Below, piece after piece: positions 1 to 11,508 of a DNA stretch of 64,000 bases (the first letter of the stretch is position 1; every line of letters begins with the position of its first letter). The stretch is from Pectinophora gossypiella (Eukaryota; Arthropoda; Insecta; Lepidoptera; Gelechiidae): positions 2,822,501-2,886,500 of the forward strand of contig NC_065420.1 of assembly GCF_024362695.1 (NCBI RefSeq), written 5' to 3'. The notes under the pieces are model-generated. The model was given only the letters and a program-made list of their open reading frames with translations. It searched no databases and was not told where the DNA came from. The translations under genes and the position numbers were made by a program.

Positions 1-345
1 AGTAGTATAATGATTGATTGAGAAGGGAATGTTAAGGTTGGTTTGGACACGCAGATAGGATGAAGGAGGAGCGAAACGGATTACAAAAACAGTACATAAA
101 GCGAAGGTTGATGGTAGGGCTGGCAAAGGACAACCTAGAAGGACGTATATTGACCAAATTGGAGATGTTCTTCGAAAAGGTTTAGTACGATCTACTCTGA
201 ACCGGCGTGCGTGTATGAAACGATTGATGAATGTGGAGGAAGCAAGTCTTGCTTACTTCTCTTAGAGAAGTGTGTCAGGATCGAAGCAAATGGAATTCCA
301 TAGTCTCTGCTTATCCCGCTGGGGAATAGGCGTGCGTTTATGTAT
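1..345 (+). repeat. Non-LTR retrotransposon 3'-end fragment
   Basis: Decayed C-terminal coding and 3' tail sequence of a non-LTR element. The segment near 140-340 (a stretch around 'ccggcgtgcgtgtatgaaac', then 'gtgtcaggatcgaagcaaat' and a tatg-rich tail) recurs in degraded form at 26745-26830 and 56280-56440. It lies in the intron after exon 12 of ABCA copy A. No open reading frame is left. Confidence 0.55.
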
Positions 346-869
346 GTATGTATGTATGTGTACTAGGCTTCTGCACAAATCGTTGGATCCTGGGGCCTTA
401 GCAATCGACACTGACAGGGTCTTATTTTATTTCTTTCTTCTCATGTAACGTGCATTGTACCTGTGTTTCAATCCTCAGAAACAGGGGTTTCAGAATTATT
501 ATTTTTTACCTTTGATAGGTTTGCTCTTGGCCCCACACTTACCCAAAGGCATTGATGAGGCCTAAGATGGAGCGTGCTCGCCTAGAAGGACGAAGACGGA
601 CGGACGGAGTAGTAGACGTAACGTCTTCTACAAAATTCATACACACCATTTCACATACGCTACAATATATCTCGCAAAGAACCACGGGTCCCATCTTTCA
701 TATAGCATAATCAGTGCCACGCGCTTCAGAACAAAACACCTTTAAAGCGCTTGCCCACTGTGGGTTAACGAAGAAATTATACACCCTTGAAGATCCCGGA
801 TATCTTCTTGAGCACGCAGGAAGGTCTGCACCCTTTAAACATCTAATCCTTGCCAGGATATAAACCAAC
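346..869. other. Intronic stretch without recognised gene
   Basis: Part of the intron that follows exon 12 of ABCA copy A. I looked for the equivalent of copy B exon 13 on the minus strand and did not find it, so that exon should lie beyond the left edge. Confidence 0.5.
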
Positions 870-3800
870 CTGTAACAATGGACAGAAGAGTAGACTTCCC
901 AGCACCGTTGACTCCCAACAACACAGTGATCTCTCCTTTATGGATTTCCAGATCTACGTTTTCTACAGCATGACAATCGGGCTCGTTGAAGTTTCGGAAT
1001 ATCTGCAACCAACCCAACAACTACTGGTCTTTATTCTCGCATTCAGGGTTGTTGATCCAAGAGGATTAGAACACGGAGCCAAACAAGAGTTTGCTGGTAA
1101 AAGCCTCCTTACTAAATATCCGGTCTTTGTATTGACGTGACTCAAAAGGCCGGAGGCGGAGTCGCTTAGTTGGCATTAATTACTTGACCAGGCAAAAGGG
1201 GAGCGCCGGAGGCTGACTCACTTCACGTACCAATAACGCAGCATTACTCCGTGGCTATATATCTTCACGTTATTGGTAAATGACATTGTAGTGCCACGAG
1301 ATCGAATCTCGGTTATGTCTTTAAACCACTGAACTCGACTTTATGGATTTGAATTCATTGTTGCATCATAGATGATTGATATCACGTGGTTTTCAGAGTC
1401 AGTAGGCTCGTCCCCTATTACCTACATACATGGAACTTCGACACAGCTGGCGAGGAGCTGTACTTATATTATAATCCTGGGGTTTATGAGGCTTGAGGAT
1501 ACAGGCATGAAGTTATGTAGATTATTATACTCACTTTAATAAGTGTTTATGTAACATCCGGTTCCTGTGAGCCACGTTTTACCTTTGTAACTCCGGCAAT
1601 TTTTATTGCGATCCGCGTACCCGCTGGTTGTGCTTCGAAAAATCTATTGTCCTTTTGTACATTCTGTCCTTCGGCCGTTACGTGGAAGTTCACGCCTTTA
1701 ACTTGTTTCTTACGAATCTTCTTCTTTACAACGAACCAATATTTTCGCTGAAAGAAGGAAGTAACACTTTCAACTCCCACATTAATGTAAGTAACCCCTT
1801 AAAACGTAGAATGATTTTAGTGACATATCTCTCTTCTCTTTCGTACTAAGCTGAATATCTGTAGGCCGAAAGATACATATTATAATGTTGTCTCTTTCAC
1901 GCTAGGCAATGAACTTACTGTATCTTTATCCTGCTGGCATTCTAATCATACTATACAGGGTGTTAGTGACATCGTAACGAATACTAAGGGGGATGATTCA
2001 GACCATGATTCTGAGTTAATATCAAGTAAAATTTTCCGTCGCAAAAGTATGGAACTAAAAATAATTTAAAAAACAAAAACTTTTATGAATTTTCCGACAG
2101 GAGATTCCACTTGATACCATCTGAAACTGTATATATTAAGGGGTTTATAATACTTCTGTGTGGTGTGGAATTTAATAAGTAATCTACTCTCTCTCTCTAT
2201 TCAGTCTGTATCCACCCACTGTTGGATATAGGCCTCCTCTCTTAATAAGTAAAATAGATATTAAACTTACTTGACATAAGAAGTTCCAGGGATGAGCAAT
2301 GCCATACATGCCCGGTTTAACAGCCTCGAGATACCAGGACAGGCACAGTATCAGGAAGAGGTGGATCGTAAAGAAAACCCAAACCATAAAAACTGAAGCT
2401 ATCTTTTTTGAGCCATGCGACGTCCACATATTTGAGAATTGGATACCTATACCTGAAGAATAATCCATAACAAGTGAGATGTGCTGACTACGGGTTGAGC
2501 AGATTAGCCGACTGGCTGATTAGCCAACTGGTTGATTAGCCGACTGGCTGATTAGCCAAGTAGCTGATTAGCCGACCCCAGAAAGCCGACTAGGCCTATT
2601 TTTCTTTGCCGTGACTTATCGAAGATTTGCTGCAGATGGCATTAACTACTTGACCGGACAAATGTGGAGCCCTGAGGGCTCTCACCAGATACAAAATATA
2701 AAACAACAGGCCTGAGGGTTTCCATTTGTGAACGAACCTCGGCTCAGGGCGTCGTCTGAGGAGATCATATTTGAAGAATTCATCGACCCTAGTGGGTTGA
2801 TAGTGGTTAGTGGGTTGGTAGCGATAAGGCCCAATATCCAGCTATAACTGTGTCGGAAAAAACTGTTTCTAATCTTGAAAATATACACAGAACCATGAAA
2901 CATAAAACAATGTCAAAATGGTTATAAAAAAAATGCAGATGTGAAATTCATGGCAATTAATTTTAAATACGAAAAATACACCATTTCTTATTCGATGTTC
3001 TTTCGTGTGTGCGTGCAGCTATTAATCGAAATAATATTGATTTCTGGGATTTCCTAAAAATCTTTGTAGATACCTGCGAAACGAATATATTTCGCAAAAA
3101 AATAAATAAAAAAAAAGTATCCTTACGCTTTCGTTGAAGAGTAGTGATTTCATCCCAAAACACGAAAAGGGGAGCGTGAGGTATGATGGCACACGCTATA
3201 TAATCCGCAAAGGACTTTTTTCGATACAATAAAGTGTTAATGATAAAAGTTATCATGTATATCAATAGAGCTAGACTGTCGCAGTGTTGATCTAAAATCG
3301 AAATAAAAACTTGAGTAGCATATTACCTACTATTTTCGTTGGTAGAACGTGTATTAGACAACCCTGGGCTTCTTCAAGGCAAGAGTGAATAGGCACTTTG
3401 TAGGTAAGCATGTCCCAACTTCGGCCACATAGTCACTTACCATCAGGTGAGATAGTGGTCACAATGCTTGTCTATCTTCCATAAAAAGACTGTTTATGTT
3501 AAAATGTTTAATAAAGCGAGACATTAGCCGGGTCTGTATGACAACCGCGCCGTACGCGGCGCGAATTATATCGAGCGCTTCGACCAATAAACATTACGAA
3601 TGGTATCTACGTAGATGGATGTCAAACGCCTATTGGTCGAAGGCCTCGATATAAGTCTCGCCACGCGCTGTTACCGTGCAGAGCCTACAGGAGTCCATAA
3701 AACGATATATTATGTTAGATTAGAAAGAATGCAATCTCTTTGTTGGTTATCAAAACCAGCCCGGGAAGATGAGCAGCTGCCCGCGTTTTTCTTCACACTC

Positions 3801-6800
3801 AGCCCAGCAAAAGGAAAAAATAAAATAAAAATAACGCTTGGTAGATACTTACAGTTCTGAGCTAGTGTGCTTGTGATGAAAGCGAGTGAAACAATTGACA
3901 CAAAATGAAATACAAGTGTTATTGCAACTAGGAATGAGTTGCTGTACGGCAGGATAGGGGAGTACGTGATCTGATTGCAAAAAAAAACATTATGTCGCGG
4001 GCTAATCGTTGAACTGGGCTTTTAAAAATCTGTCTGGGCAAAACGCAATATGCCGCCATTTTGTGCTTTGGCCGATTATTTCGGTTCGGCAGATCGATGG
4101 GAGCAATCTATTTGTCGATTTGCTATAATCACTTCACCACATAGAGATATAACTGGGCGCATTGTTATCTAGTTCTGTTTCTCGACACTGGTGTCGCTGT
4201 TTGTTTCTTTATTTATTTTTACACAACAAAACAGACAGAAGAAACAAAAGATTTTTACAGATTGTACTGTATCTATCATCATCATCATCATCATCATCAT
4301 CAGCCCATTAACGTCCCCACTGCTGGGGCACGGGTCTTCCCTATTGATGGATAGGGAGATCGGGCCTTAAACCATCACGCGGGCCCAGTGCGGATTGATG
4401 GTTATTAACGACTGCTAATGCAGCCGGGACCAACGACTTAACGTGCCTTCCGAAGCACGGAGGAGCTCGAGATGAAAAAGTTTTTTTTTGTTTTTGTGGT
4501 CACCCATCCTATGACCGGCCTTTGCGAAAGTTGTTTAACTTCAACAATCGCACACCGAGCGCGTTAACCGCTGCGCCATCGAGCTCCTCATCTCTATCAT
4601 CCATTTGTGTAAATTTGTTTTGTATGTTGTGTGCAATATAGTATATTTGATTTGATTTTCGAACGCATCTGGGTAAATCTTTATCATCTAAAGGTCGTTT
4701 TATCTATTAACACGTTCACTGTGTATAAACTACATATGGGGCAATACATTTTTGATCAACTTAGACTGGTTTAAATTTCCAGATTAGCATTTTATAATTT
4801 ATCTTAGACACAGGCAATATCAATATACCTTCAATAGTATAGTTGCAAATATGGAATATATTGCTCCAAAAAACGTAGTAGTCAAAATGTTGGAATTACG
4901 AATTGTATTGTGGGATACGCCATATAACTTCAAAAATTCCTGAAAAAAAAAAACTAACCGTTATTTATATACTATGATGTAGAAATAAGCGTTCCAAATT
5001 CTGGTTTGGACGGGACTTGAACCCTGAGCTCTTGTCAAGCCGAGACTGGCGTATTAAAAGGCTGGCATTAAAAGGGTTATGAACCCGATTCCTATAAAAA
5101 CAATAAATCCTTTAATGAAGTCTGTGTGCAAATTTCTATCGAAATCGGTCCAGTTGTTTCGGCATGAAAGATTACAACAAGAGTTAGGTACCTACCGACT
5201 TACGTTATTATATCAAAAGGATTTAATGATGCTGATTCCTGGTTACACCGTCTAATTTTAAGTTATATCTTGTCAATTTCTTATCCGCTGAAAAACAAAG
5301 GGACGGGTAATCGACAGGCATAAAATTTATGAAACACGAACATTTTAGGCAGAAATTTAAAAACCCGTAATTGTATATTGGCCAATAACCCGACAGAATA
5401 AAGTTGACAGCACACGTGAAACGGGTTGCATAACAGCGAGATGCCTATATACTTCGTCCGGGTAATTCCTTAATTTTAAAATTAACAGTTGTCAATTTCC
5501 CGTCCTTTTCCTTTTCGGCGGATAAGATAATGACAGGTATAACTTAAAATAAAATTAGGTGTCTGCAGAAATCGGGGCGATTTTTATTACAAAGCAAAGA
5601 CTAAAGATAAACTAGGTCTAAAATAATAATCAGCACCATGAAAGAAATCCGAAAAATCGGACCTGTCAAATTTTCAGGTCAGGTAAGCGGACCCAGTGAA
5701 AAACGGAATAATGATAGGTAGATGATGACCACGAAAGAAACGGACATAATATTTTAATCGAACTATGATTAAATGCGTGTATTTTTCTTGGCCCCTTAAG
5801 CCTAATGAACGCAGAGACGGTGCCGAATGGGTATAAAAACGTGGCGGATTGCTATGTGAACGGGTGCTTAAAAATGTGAACAATAAAAAACCGGAAACTC
5901 GAATCGCTATTGTTACCTATGTATGTTTTGTTAATTTTTAAAGTGAACTTACTTTCATTCCAGACCTTTTCTTCATAACCGTCTTTGAATTTTCGTACAT
6001 GAAATACGGCAAAGGACCCAGTAACATGCACACTTTAAGAAAACTACTTATTAAATACACTGGAATATTATGGCTTTCTGAGACTGCATGTAATTGCATA
6101 CGCTGAAATAACATAATAATTACAGGATATACCTAAGTGACGTAACGAATACTGAGGGGGCTGATCCAGTTCATTATTCTGAGTTAATATCAAGTGGAAT
6201 TTCCTGTCGGAAAGTTCATGAAAATGTTTGCTTTGTTTTAATTATTTTCCATTCCATACTTTTGCGACGGAAAATTCCACTTGATATCAACTCAGAATCA
6301 TGGCCTGAATCATCCCTCAAAGTTTTCTTTACGAAGTCACTAACATCCTGTATACACTCTTCTCACTAGGTAAGCGTGTACTAGCTTAGCACATTTTCAT
6401 TTACCATCTGGTGAGTATACTTATGGTCAGATGCAAACCGACTTTTTATTAAAAAGAAAAAATAGAAAGATCTGAAAAGTAACGGAAAATTCTTTTATCG
6501 ATGTTCCCGTCCTCCGTCGTTCAGCCGTCGTCCCGGATTCGAATCCCGGTGGGAACATATCACAAAAATCACTTTGTGACCCTTAGCTTGGCTAGGACAT
6601 TACAGGCTGAACACGAGATTTTCCGAAAGTAATATGCCCGTTAAGCCTTTGGTGCTAGTTACTCCAGTCGCTGCAAGAGACACGTCAGGGGCCTTTGGCG
6701 CCTCAATAGTAACTTTGACACCAGGGTCCGTGAGATTGGCTATCCACTTCACAACCCACACGATAGAAGAAGAATTTTCCCGTTTGTTTTATTTTCCAGA

Positions 6801-9800
6801 AAAAGTTATACGTTACATGGTCTATTCGTTCCCCGGACAGCTTTTGCAGGTAAGCCTTGTCTAACTGCCATTGTAAATTGGTTAAGAGCGCTACATTTTC
6901 ATCTGGAAACGGTATAATATCATAAATATGATTAGTTCTCAAAGATAAATTTAAACTGAAAAAAAAAAAAAATCTGACTCGGACGGGACATGAACCCAGC
7001 TCTTGTCAAGCCGGGACGAACTTAACCATTACACCACCGGGTCCTCCTATCCATGCGAAATTCTTCAATCTATGTATTGTCATCATGCCGACGCAAATAG
7101 TGCTGATGTAAGTACAGTCATGAACAATATCATGTACCCATTTTAGAACCCTGTCGCACTATCATATTTGACAATTAATGAGACTTATGGTATAATTTGT
7201 CAAAACAGTTAATGTGACATGGTTTCAAAGAGTATACATATTAGTACTTGCGACCGTACGTAGTCGTTACTTGAATCACGTCAGGGGCCTTTGACGGCTT
7301 AATAATAACCCTGATACCAGGGTTGATGAGGTTGGTCATCTACCTCACAACCCACACGATAGAAGAGACACCGACGCCGGCGCCATCAACCAGGGGTCGG
7401 CTTAATGACGATTACAATTTCTCTTTGTGACTTTCCCTAAGCACGAGTGAAGGCTATGAACAAAAATCCTTCAAAAAAATGATTAGTTCTTCCGAGATCA
7501 GGCACATTCGTTTTTTTGTAACTACTTGGGAGAGCCTTCAGCGCTCCCCATTTGTCCGACCGCTGCGCTGAAGGCGCCCGGCACAAAAATTTAATACAAC
7601 AGGCCTGAAGGCGCCCAGTTAGACGTGAACCTCGATTCAGGGCGTCACCTGAAAGGGTTATATTTTAAAGAATTAATCGACCCAAGTGGGCCGATAGCGA
7701 TAAGTTCTGAGTGAGGGTAATTGTCAACCACCCTGGTCCGGTCGGTATCGGGGTCTTGAAGAAGGTAAGCATAAAAACGAAAACCTAAAATCATTTAAAA
7801 GAAAATCAAGAATTATATCTCACTCGTGTACGGATTGTCATAATCATCATCATACAATCGGTACAAATCCGCTAACATCGAAACTTGTTTTTCTTTCGTT
7901 TGTACATCCCACAGTCTAATGTTATATTTAAGTGTATCTGGTAACTTAGTGCCGTCTAAATTCTGTAAAATAAAGAATAAAAAACAGTTGTTCCTAGGTA
8001 ACCATTTTATCCATATAATTAAAGGTCTTATTACGCTACCCAATCTATCAGCCTCGATGAATAGGGATCGGGCAGGGTAATAGCATATTGGGTGGGCAAC
8101 CGATGTACGGTCACGAGCATTAATATGCATACACTTTGGTACCATGTCACATTAACTTTTATGACAAATTGAACTGTAAGTCTCACTAAATGTCAAATAT
8201 GTTAGTGCGACAGAGTCCTAAAGTGGGTACATTATATTGCTCATGACTGTACCAGACTCGGTCGCGTAATATACCTACCTAATAAGGTCATTCCTCAACG
8301 GATGCAGAGGCGAAGTACAGCATTGCAGGACGGAAGGGGCAAGTCACCAAGACTATAACCTGGAACCTGGCAGAGGGCAGCAGTAACTGTCAGTACTGTC
8401 AGAGGCGGAGGACAGGAGTCCTAGTACGACTTTGAAATAGACTACTCTGGGCGCCATCCCACTCGCGTCAGACAGAAACCACTGCCCTATTTTTTCCTAA
8501 AAAGTAGTATGGAGAATGCTACACCAACCAAAGCATGGTTCTGAAATTAGTAATGATGAATAAGGTCTTTAGGATCTACGCTTCCATTCCGAAAGCGACC
8601 GCAGGCGACAAACGCGACAAATCGCAACGTCTGCAGCATGCTATAATGAGCCAGTAGAATTGTATTATTTATCGCGTATTCAATAGCATTGGTTGATATA
8701 AGGTCTCACGCGCGCGCGATATACCTATACCTAAGTACGGGTCATCACCAGCCCATTAACGTCCCCACTGCTGGGGCACGGGCCTTCCAAGGATGGATAG
8801 GGAGATCGAGCCTTAAACCACCACGCGGGCCCAGTGCGGATTGGTGGTTATTAACGACTGCTAATGCAGCCGGGACCAACGGCTTAACGTGCCTTCCAAA
8901 GCACGGAGGAGCTCGAAATGAAAACTGTTTTTTTTTTGTGGTCACCCATCCTATGACCGGCCTTTGCGAAAGTTGCTTAACTTCAACAATCGCAGACCGA
9001 GCGCGTTAACCGCTGCGCCACCGAGCTCTTCAAGTACTTCATACAAAAATCTCATTCTTAGCGCGGCTCAGTGCGAGAGAGACACATTCGGCGCGCTCTC
9101 CCTTTTACAAGATTAAAAAAAGACCTACAGGGGGTGAGGTCGCGGATACATATTAGTGCGGGGCGAAGAGAAAACATTCAATTCGGAAGGCTATTCAATC
9201 AGAATGGACCGAGTCATTATCAGTATGAGATTACTCGTGGTAGATATACCTACCTAACTAAGTAGCTACCTAACTAAGTAGCTAACTAATATATACCTAC
9301 CTAACTAAGTAGCTAACGAAGTAGTATCTAACATAGGGAAGGGTTGCCACTTACCTCAAAGTCAATGATGGCGGTATTATGGGATGTGTTGTGTCCGAGG
9401 ATATTGTCCACGTCACTCTCGTTCTGTGCACCGTAGCAGCGTATTCTGGTACCTGATAAACGAAATAATTACTATTTTTCTATCGTGTGGATTGTGAGGT
9501 GGATTACCAATCCCATCAACCCTGGTGTCAGGGTTATTATTGAGTCGCCAAAGGCCCTTGACATGGCTCATGTAACGCCTACTTACTTACAGCAAGTAGT
9601 AACCGGGACCAACGGCTTAACGTGCCTTCCGAGGCACGGATCATCTTAATTTTTGGACAATCAGGTGATCAGCCTGTAATGTCCTAACCAAACTAGGGAT
9701 CACGAAGTGATTTTTGTGATTTGTCCCCACTGGGATTCGAATCCGGGACTTCCTGATCGTGAGCACAACGCTCAACCACTGTACCACGGAGGCCGTTATT

Positions 9801-10885
9801 TATAGGTAATTACCTAATATTAAAGCGATTGGGTCTTTATTTATCACCATGTTGTTTGAGATACAAACAATTCTGGGCACAGGCATAAATCATTATTCTA
9901 TCTTATGGCTTTAACTCATCAGTAGCTGCAAGTTGTCTTTGATCACTTGTGGCTCTGCCCACCCCATTAGGGATGGCGGGCGTGAGTCTATGTGTGGCTG
10001 CAAGTTCCCATTGTTAAAATTTGTCATTGCGCCTTTCTCATCAGGGATCTAATAAATAACATAAATGAGCACCTACTTATTACGTATACATAGCTACCTA
10101 ATTAAGAATTAATTATGCTTACTTATAACGGCACTTCCTTTCGGCTTTTCATTACAAACTCCTGACATAAGTGTCCGAGAAAAGCTATTATTTGGCTTAT
10201 AGAGCACTTTTAGTGCCCCACCTTCCTAAAATATAATAAAACAGTTATAATATTGGACTTTATCAACGGGAATTATTATAATGAACTAACACAAAATAAT
10301 GTGTTTAATCTTACTAGGAAGGATTAACTATTATTTTGTACCTAATTTGATTTTATGAACAACTAGTTTTTTCCCGCGCCTTCCGATTTTTAGCTTCCTA
10401 CCTTGAAAACTCTTGAAGAGGTTGGGGGTTAGATTAAAAAAAAATGTTGGTCACAAATAGTCCGCATACCTAGGTACCAAATTTTAATGCGAAATGCTCC
10501 ATACAAACTTCCACCCCACGTTTTAGAGCAGTGGGGGGTTAGAAAGAGACAAAAATAGCTTATGTCACTCTCCATCATTTCAATTACCTATATCCACTTA
10601 AAGTAGCATCTCTACTTGGACTGTGAAAAAGACGGATAAACAAACAGACAGACACACTTCACTTTCGCATTTAGGTCTAATATTAGTATAGTATGAATGA
10701 TTCGCAAAAAAATAATCAAAGCTTACTGGCTCCTCAAAATGCTTCTTATGAATCTCTAGCACATGTTTTATAGCTAATAAAATAATAAACAACGAGGCAC
10801 CACTTAAAGTCTCCCATACTGTATGGAAGGGTCGACGCATTCTTTCTCGTTTGTGTTTCCACATCATAACCCAAAGTGGATTCAT
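870..10885 (-). CDS. ABCA3-like: ABCA-type ABC transporter, copy A (5' part, 12 exons)
   Basis: Membrane ABC transporter of subfamily A, whose members usually move lipids. Exons read from high to low coordinates: 10727-10885, 10123-10225, 9355-9452, 7824-7962, 6817-6902, 5953-6102, 4829-4939, 3853-3970, 3127-3291, 2271-2452, 1583-1747, 870-1002. They join in phase into 536 codons. The protein starts MNPLWVMMWKHKRER, has a first membrane span in exon 1, a divergent extracellular loop in exons 2-5, hydrophobic spans in exons 6-10, and reaches the first Walker A motif GVNGAGKST in exon 12. Exon lengths from exon 4 on equal those of copy B except exon 6, which is one codon shorter. Every intron uses GT-AG. 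The gene is cut by the window edge, so the rest of NBD1 and the second half are not visible. Whether it encodes a full transporter is therefore unknown. Confidence 0.9.
1290..1470 (+). repeat. SINE-D-like fragment
   Basis: A segment with 'gatcgaatctcgg', 'gattgatatcacgtggttt' and 'ataggctcgtc'-like text. A second copy lies at 38099-38312, and a short piece lies near 61720-61745. Probably a tRNA-derived SINE, but the head is degraded. Confidence 0.45.
1955..2130. mobile_element. MITE-2 copy (GTGTTAGTGACATCGTAACG family)
   Basis: Begins acagggtgttagtgacatcg and carries a long internal inverted repeat around the ttccgtcgcaaaag and ttttccgacaggagattcc blocks. Related copies are at 6122-6351, 15537-15702 and 39380-40124. 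It has no coding capacity. The right end here is worn. Confidence 0.6.
2496..2578 (+). repeat. 20-bp minisatellite
   Basis: About four copies of a 20-bp unit, gattagccgactggctgatt with small changes. It lies in intron 9 of ABCA copy A, just upstream (in gene sense) of exon 10. Confidence 0.75.
2612..2850 (+). repeat. Repeat family R5 copy
   Basis: Interspersed element starting near tgacttatcgaagatttgc and running through ggcattaactacttgaccgg, ggcctgaggg and ctcggctcagggcgtcgtct. Other copies are at 7503-7760, 23296-23660, 33819-34085, 43735-44065 (inverted) and 60455-60765. Non-coding. Confidence 0.6.
3533..3692. mobile_element. MITE-like hairpin element (MITE-3)
   Basis: The two halves are inverted copies of each other, around 'attatatcgagcgcttcgac' and 'gtcgaaggcctcgatataag'. 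Relatives are at 17625-17785 and, more degraded, 14418-14525. Non-autonomous. Confidence 0.6.
4276..4588 (-). mobile_element. SINE-B, minus orientation
   Basis: A tRNA-derived SINE reading leftwards: head ggagctcgatggcgcagcgg at the right, then a body with tccgtgcttcggaaggcacg, and a (tga)n tail at the left, seen on the plus strand as (tca)n at 4276-4302. Nearly the same sequence occurs at 8751-9030, 54410-54705 and 58129-58415. Confidence 0.8.
5666..5730 (+). repeat. SINE-C 3'-tail fragment
   Basis: Only the tail of the SINE-C family is left: aggtaagcggacccagtg followed by aaaacggaataatgatagg and a gatgatga end. Full copies are at 32499-32859 and 62359-62695. Confidence 0.55.
6122..6351. 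mobile_element. MITE-2 copy
   Basis: Bounded by acaggatatacctaagtgac and its inverted partner aagtcactaacatcctgt. The interior folds back around ttccgtc-type blocks at 6211 and 6265. Same family as 1955-2130 and 15537-15702. Confidence 0.7.
6500..6775 (+). mobile_element. SINE-A, plus orientation
   Basis: tRNA-like head with box B-like gattcgaatccc, then the family body (cacaaaaatcactttgtga, gacattacaggctga, ggggcctttggcgcctca) and the 3' end cacaacccacacgatagaag. The first part of the head differs from other copies. Confidence 0.75.
7112..7259. mobile_element. MITE-1 copy (GTACAGTCATGAGC family)
   Basis: About 148 bp between gtacagtcatga and its imperfect inverse ttgcgaccgtac. Eight copies lie in the window: here, 8105-8252, 23670-23829, 27833-27983, 38324-38471, 40452-40599, 43237-43375 and 59753-59902. 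GTAC or a shorter word is likely duplicated on insertion. Confidence 0.75.
7263..7371 (+). mobile_element. SINE-A 3' fragment
   Basis: Holds only the 3' third of SINE-A, from cgtcaggggcctttgacggc to caacccacacgatagaagag. The tRNA-like head is missing. Confidence 0.7.
7503..7760 (+). repeat. Repeat family R5 copy
   Basis: Contains the family marks ctacttgggagagccttcag, aacaggcctgaaggcgccc and ctcgattcagggcgtcacct. Degraded relative of 2612-2850 and 60455-60765. Confidence 0.55.
8105..8252. mobile_element. MITE-1 copy, inverted
   Basis: gtacggtcacgagcattaat at the left and tattgctcatgactgtac at the right form imperfect terminal inverted repeats. It lies in intron 3 of ABCA copy A. Confidence 0.8.
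8345..8560. repeat. Unclassified interspersed repeat (R14)
   Basis: Contains agtatggagaatgctacacc and cagactgggcgccat-type text that recurs, inverted, at 26175-26450. Shorter matches lie at 40340-40390, 44680-44735, 49955-50005 and 61200-61235. Non-coding. Confidence 0.45.
8751..9030 (-). mobile_element. SINE-B, minus orientation
   Basis: Full SINE-B: plus strand begins cagcccattaacgtcccc and ends cgctgcgccaccgagctc, the reverse of the tRNA-like head. A short direct repeat, aagtac, flanks it. Confidence 0.8.
9243..9330 (+). repeat. Low-complexity CTACCTAACTAAG repeat
   Basis: Imperfect tandem ctacctaactaagtagctaa units just beyond the donor of exon 3 of ABCA copy A. A shorter, more diverged version sits at 59229-59275, beside the transposed copy of that exon. 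Confidence 0.7.
9476..9793 (-). mobile_element. SINE-A directly upstream of ABCA copy A exon 3
   Basis: Minus-oriented SINE: tRNA-like head at 9793 (ggcctccgtggtacagtggt) and 3' end at 9476-9500 (cacacgatag). It is transcribed in the same direction as copy A. Its 3' end lies only about 24 bp from the acceptor of exon 3. This pair, SINE plus exon, is the one found again at 59098-59734. Confidence 0.85.
9895..10050 (+). repeat. Non-LTR 3'-tail fragment
   Basis: Carries cttgtggctctgcccacccc and a gggcgtgagtctatgtgtg end. Similar tails are at 16130-16220, 55780-55845 and 61365-61445. Likely 3' ends of RTE-type elements. Confidence 0.45.
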
Positions 10886-11508
10886 TTTGTGATTTCGTTA
10901 TAATGTTTAAAATAATATAAACTGATTAGCAACACAAAATAATGTCATCGCCGATAAACAATTAACAACAAAACGATAAAAATTTAATTTTCGTGCATTT
11001 TCTTTCCCGAACTTATAAAATTTGACAAACGGATGTCAACATTACCATAACAAAAAAAAAAACTGTTTTACAAAATCGATTACAATTTTAGAATCGAATT
11101 GGCATTTAGTTCCGATCCGATTTTATATCGTCATTCATTCATTCATTTATTTTAATTGGCAACACCAGCGGGCGGCCATATTGAATTTTTTAGTGATTTC
11201 GGAAATTATCGTCGGCAATGGAGTCATATTTTTGCTTATCAAATTTTGATTATATTTTTGTTGGAAATTCGCCAAAATTATGTCGTTTGTTTATCGTTTC
11301 TCATTCTGGTCGCAGTCATTGCAGAAAAGCCTCGGTCGTTTGACAAAATTCGCCTGAGAATATTATTGTTTGCAAATTCTTTGTCGCCGACCCTGGAGAC
11401 ATCTTGTGATAAAAAGGCATCATTGCAGCAAGACTCGCTGTCCGATTTTGTCTTCACGTGAAACGTTAGGAGAAATAAATTGCTGGTGCTACGTAACGGT
11501 CCGCAATC
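10886..11508. promoter_or_regulatory. Shared 5' region of ABCA copy A and eIF3j
   Basis: 623 bp separate the two divergent start codons (10885 minus, 11509 plus), so the stretch must hold both 5' UTRs and probably a bidirectional promoter. Next to the A start, read on the minus strand, are attttgtgttgc and then aaatcacaaaatgaatcc. Both words also occur upstream of copy B (21077-21120). Transcription starts were not determined. Confidence 0.5.

Noticed and set aside
8689..9009. Frames of 66 and 106 codons on opposite strands
   Set aside because: Both lie within a SINE-B copy.
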